Source of the DNA: Myxococcota bacterium
GTDB lineage: Bacteria > Myxococcota_A > UBA796
DNA: 64,000 nucleotides
Reading direction: 5' to 3'
NCBI GenBank assembly: GCA_029251165.1
Contig: JAQXDW010000092.1
Span: 1 to 64,000 of the forward strand
Under the pieces are notes generated by a model. That model ran no database searches and had not been told where the DNA came from. It saw only the letters and a list, made by a program, of their open reading frames with translations. Shown in pieces: positions 61,434-64,000 of this stretch (positions are counted from its first letter, which is position 1; every line of letters starts with the position of its first letter). Made by a program: the position numbers and the translations under genes.

Positions 61434-61843
61434 GTGTGCTCCTGATGGTGCGTTGGGGGTATTTGTACAGACACCATATTTTGCAGCACAACTATATCCC
61501 GACATGTACCTTGCGATCAAGCGAGCGGATCGGAATCGACGCCCTCGCTCAGCGGAGACCTCTCGGAGACAAAAAAAGACAGGTGACGGCATGAGACCGA
61601 AGAACAAAGGGCATTTCGAAGTTGATGTTCACAGCCACGCGCATGCCGCTGAATGATGATGCTCTCCAGGCTGCCAGCAGCGACGACGCCCGCATCAGCG
61701 GCACGTCGGGCGATCGCGAGTCCCGCCTGCTACCCCTGCGTCACACGACGAATTTGTCCCTCGTGAGTGGAGCTGCAGTACTCTCTGGCAATGCACTCTC
61801 GTTGCTATCGTAGGTAGTACCAGACCTCTGGGCTGGGAAATGT
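61434..61843. other. 410 bp divergent intergenic region
   Basis: Contains the promoter of the minus-strand gene, an A-tract near 61571, and otherwise no coding bias. No clear plus-strand promoter for the gene at 61844 could be picked. Confidence 0.4.
61491..61520 (-). promoter_or_regulatory. Candidate sigma70-type promoter
   Basis: On the minus strand TTGATC (61515-61520), 18-nt spacer, TATAGT (61491-61496); transcription would give about a 50-nt leader to the ATG at 61433. Confidence 0.5.
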
Positions 61844-62266
61844 ATGACTGCGCTGCTGCTTGTTTTCTTTGGCTTGGCTGCGCATGCGCAGGATGAGACC
61901 GCCTCAGAAGAGACCGCGACGGATGCTCTCGAGATCAGTCCTGCTGATGTCCCTGAGGAGACTCTGACGACCGCGTCTGCTCCGGTCGAGCTGACGTGGG
62001 ACACGGTTGAGGTTCGACGACGCGTCGATATTCAGTTCCCTCGACGTGAATTCAAGCAGAGTGGCCTCACTGAGGTCTCCTGTCAGGTGCAGTTCAACAA
62101 TGATGAGAGGGGGCGTCCGTATCAGATCACGGTCAGCGACTGTGACGAGATCTTTCACGCCAACATCGAGAAGACTGCCATGCAGTGGCGCTTCAAGCCC
62201 GTTGAGCATGACGGCGAGCGGGTGGAGACGGTGTTCAGCATCCGGCTCAACTTTAAGAAGCCGTAG
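61844..62266 (+). CDS. Exported stand-alone TonB C-terminal domain protein
   Basis: 140 residues. Signal peptide MTALLLVFFGLAAHAQ, a 35-residue acidic low-complexity stretch (about 17-55), then a TonB C-terminal-like domain: VQFNNDERGRPYQITVSDC, FHANIEKTAMQWRFKPVEHDGERVETVF. This WRFKP core is the hallmark of the TonB-C fold. It lacks the membrane-anchoring N-terminal helix of TonB (a cleavable signal is present instead) and there is no ExbB/D gene nearby, so it is a periplasmic relative and not an energy transducer. Confidence 0.75.
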   Translation: MTALLLVFFGLAAHAQDETASEETATDALEISPADVPEETLTTASAPVELTWDTVEVRRRVDIQFPRREFKQSGLTEVSCQVQFNNDERGRPYQITVSDCDEIFHANIEKTAMQWRFKPVEHDGERVETVFSIRLNFKKP

Positions 62267-62478
62267 GTCGCGCCGCTCCGGGAGTGCGCTCCAGGCTGGC
62301 GCTGGCATCAGCTCGCGCAGCGCTCAGGCGCGCTCCCGCGCACGCATCGGACCCATCTCCGCAGCGGGCGCGGGACCTCCGCTTCTATAAGCGGATGCTT
62401 CAGAGTGCCTGATGCTCTCTCTGAGCGCGCTCAGGATTCGCAGGTTGCCGGATGACGATCGCCTGATACGCACCGGCC

Positions 62479-63021
62479 ATGCGCTGGCTCGTTGTTGCAA
62501 TGTGGGTGCTGCTGGTGGTGGACCTGACGGTCTGGTCTCCGCCCCCCTCCCCAGACCAGGATACCTGGATCCAAGCGGTGCTGCTGGGGCAGTGGACGGG
62601 CAAGAACCCCGCGACCATTGCCCTGTTCAGCCTCTTGGGTCTCTGGCCTCTGGCGTTCGCCGGGCGCCTGTCTGCCGAGCTGCGCGCCCGACCGCTCCCT
62701 GCGTGGCCGTTTGTTCTCGGCAGCATGGTGCTCGGCGGCTTTGCACTGCTGCCTTACTTTATGCTGCGGCCGACGCCCCCACCGTCCCGGGATCCCGGCC
62801 GCTGGCTGCGCTGGCTCCAGCATCCTGCCTACCTGCCTGTGCTCGGACTGCTGGGGGTGGCCATGGCTGCCTGGGGGCTGCTCGCCGGAGACCTTCGCGG
62901 CTTCGCAGATGCCTTCCGCTCTGAGCAGCTCATCCAGGTCATGAGCCTCGACTTCATCGCCCTCACGATCATGTCAGGGCTGACGGTGTCGCGCGCTGCT
63001 GAGCGGGATCGCTCCCGGTAA
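62479..63021 (+). CDS. Conserved membrane protein of unknown function
   Basis: 180 residues, about four to five membrane segments: MRWLVVAMWVLLVVDLTV, TIALFSLLGLWPLAFAGRL, WPFVLGSMVLGGFALLPYFML, LPVLGLLGVAMAAWGLLAGD, and a C-terminal half-segment with FIALTIMSGL. The pattern NPATIALFSLLGLWPL and WPFVLGSMVLGGFALLPY resembles a conserved membrane family found in cyanobacteria and other bacteria whose role is unknown. Its stop codon TAA is in the same frame as the following coding-like stretch. Confidence 0.68.
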   Translation: MRWLVVAMWVLLVVDLTVWSPPPSPDQDTWIQAVLLGQWTGKNPATIALFSLLGLWPLAFAGRLSAELRARPLPAWPFVLGSMVLGGFALLPYFMLRPTPPPSRDPGRWLRWLQHPAYLPVLGLLGVAMAAWGLLAGDLRGFADAFRSEQLIQVMSLDFIALTIMSGLTVSRAAERDRSR

Positions 63022-63159
63022 AATACGATCAACATCGACCGGCTCGAGGCGCGCACAGGAGCCTTTAGGGCAGGGGTTTGCAGAGTCGGTGGCCCACTGC
63101 TACGCCTGAGGCTGGATGGTGAGCATGGTGGAGCTGAATTTGTACCGTTTAGCCAGGAA

Positions 63160-63966
63160 ATGGAGACCCTGGTGGTCTTGCCGGAGGCCGGCGCCGATCC
63201 GCTGCTCGCTGACAGCGACGGACAGCGGCCAGTCGAGCTGGCGCGCAGCCAGCAGCCGGTCCTCATGGTCCATCGGCTCTCTTCCGGTGAGGAGCCTGTG
63301 ACGACGGACCTGATCACGCTGATGCTGGAGGCGATCCGCGCTGGGCGAACGCTGACGGTCGGAAGTGAGGAGATCAGCAGCGGCTACGCCCATGCTGATG
63401 CGGTCTTCTTTACCCATCGGCACCCGGCCTACTCCCGTTATCAAGGCTTCCAGCTACGCTCCCAGGCTTGGGTAGCGGAGCGGCTTGGGTGGCTGAGCCT
63501 TCATCGTCCCGAGGCGATGTGCCACTTCTTGAGCGCGCTGGCGCCGAGCTTGGGCGACGCCCTGCCGCCGGAGCAGCTCGTGTCGCGACTGGAGGCGCAG
63601 CAGCCGGCGCTGATGGCGCAGGCACGCACCCCACTCGACGGGCTTGATCTCGCGGCCATCTTTGTCCAGGCCCTCTGGGCTGGTGCTTGCCTGATGGAGT
63701 CCAACAAAGAGGGGCAAGAGGTCTGGCGCCGCGAGGGTGCAGTCTTGATCAAAGAGATCTCTTCCTACGGTGGCAGCCGGCAGGAAATCTACACCGGAGC
63801 GGAGACGATGCAGAGCTGGTCCTGCTGGGGTGAGGTACACGACGGGCTTGTCTGCCGCACGGCCCGCTCGTTCCCTGGTGCCCTGGACGTTGCACTAGCG
63901 GCGCTGGGCCACGCCACCCTGCGGTGCTACCTGGCAGCGCAGGGCGACGCGCCCCCGACATCGTGA
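63160..63966 (+). CDS. Hypothetical protein, true start unclear
   Basis: 268 residues from the first standard start (ATG 63160). However, the same frame continues upstream to the preceding gene's TAA at 63019-63021 with protein-like codon choice (INIDRLEARTGAFRAGVCRV, then LLRLRLDGEHGGAEFVPF), so the N-terminus probably begins earlier, at a rare ATC/CTG start or after a read-through. The body contains HADAVFFTHRHPAYSRYQGF and several Trp/Cys near the end; no domain is recognised. Confidence 0.5.
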   Translation: METLVVLPEAGADPLLADSDGQRPVELARSQQPVLMVHRLSSGEEPVTTDLITLMLEAIRAGRTLTVGSEEISSGYAHADAVFFTHRHPAYSRYQGFQLRSQAWVAERLGWLSLHRPEAMCHFLSALAPSLGDALPPEQLVSRLEAQQPALMAQARTPLDGLDLAAIFVQALWAGACLMESNKEGQEVWRREGAVLIKEISSYGGSRQEIYTGAETMQSWSCWGEVHDGLVCRTARSFPGALDVALAALGHATLRCYLAAQGDAPPTS

Positions 63967-64000
63967 CCGGGACCGCATGGCGGTGACTGCAGGACAGCAC

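Overview
The window looks like chromosomal DNA of a high-GC Gram-negative bacterium, most likely a member of the Myxococcota. The evidence is the strong G/C preference at third codon positions, many lipoproteins whose lipobox is followed by an Asp/Thr/Ala low-complexity tether, two proteins ending in a MYXO-CTERM-like tail (GC-x-C, short hydrophobic stretch, Arg cluster), a large Ser/Thr kinase-ATPase-TPR protein, several LRR proteins, and outer-membrane machinery (LolA, an Omp85/D15-like barrel). I see no rRNA, tRNA, IS element, integrase, phage gene or CRISPR array. The taxonomic call is an inference.

Layout. 1-5.5 kb: two divergent GT-C-like polytopic membrane proteins and an UlaG-like metallo-beta-lactamase-fold hydrolase. 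5.6-8.6 kb: BolA, a 1 kb gene-free stretch with an AT-rich island, an LRR protein that ends in a ribosomal L7/L12-type C-terminal domain, and YhbY. 8.6-16.3 kb: envelope genes (lipoprotein, S10 carboxypeptidase-like hydrolase, beta-barrel, zinc-ribbon/TM2-like protein, DTA-rich lipoprotein, M48 lipoprotein protease) plus the remnant of a histidine-kinase ATPase domain. 16.5-22.9 kb: GltS-type glutamate symporter, SDR oxidoreductase, a NUDIX hydrolase coupled to a small upstream gene, LolA, a head-GIN lipoprotein. 22.9-30.2 kb: a tight five-gene MoxR/DUF58/VWA ('aerotolerance'-type) operon in which every junction overlaps by 4 nt.

30.2-37.2 kb: PlsC-like acyltransferase with zinc ribbon, small TPR-like protein, Prx5-type peroxiredoxin, L,D-transpeptidase-like protein, RRM protein with a long structured leader, PhzF, DarP/YjgA, a small charged protein and an atypical SDR. 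37.4-42.5 kb: secreted or surface proteins, including an esterase next to a GH43 arabinanase-like lipoprotein, a CSLREA/beta-helix lipoprotein and a MYXO-CTERM metalloprotease-like protein. 42.8-45.3 kb: an ABC transporter operon whose last gene is a YtrA-type GntR regulator and whose first codon lies 2 nt from a perfect 26-bp palindrome. 45.6-51.1 kb: small protein, PGRP-type amidase with MYXO-CTERM, CRY-DASH photolyase, and a sulfatase-fold lipoprotein that has lost its active site. 51.4-59.4 kb: kinase-STAND ATPase-TPR protein followed by two LRR proteins. 59.5-64 kb: second esterase lipoprotein, membrane proteins, a stand-alone TonB C-terminal domain protein and an unknown gene whose true start is unclear.

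The best candidates for undescribed biology are the LRR-L7/L12 fusion, the kinase/STAND/LRR cluster, the palindrome-controlled and apparently leaderless ABC operon, and the active-site-less sulfatase-fold lipoprotein.
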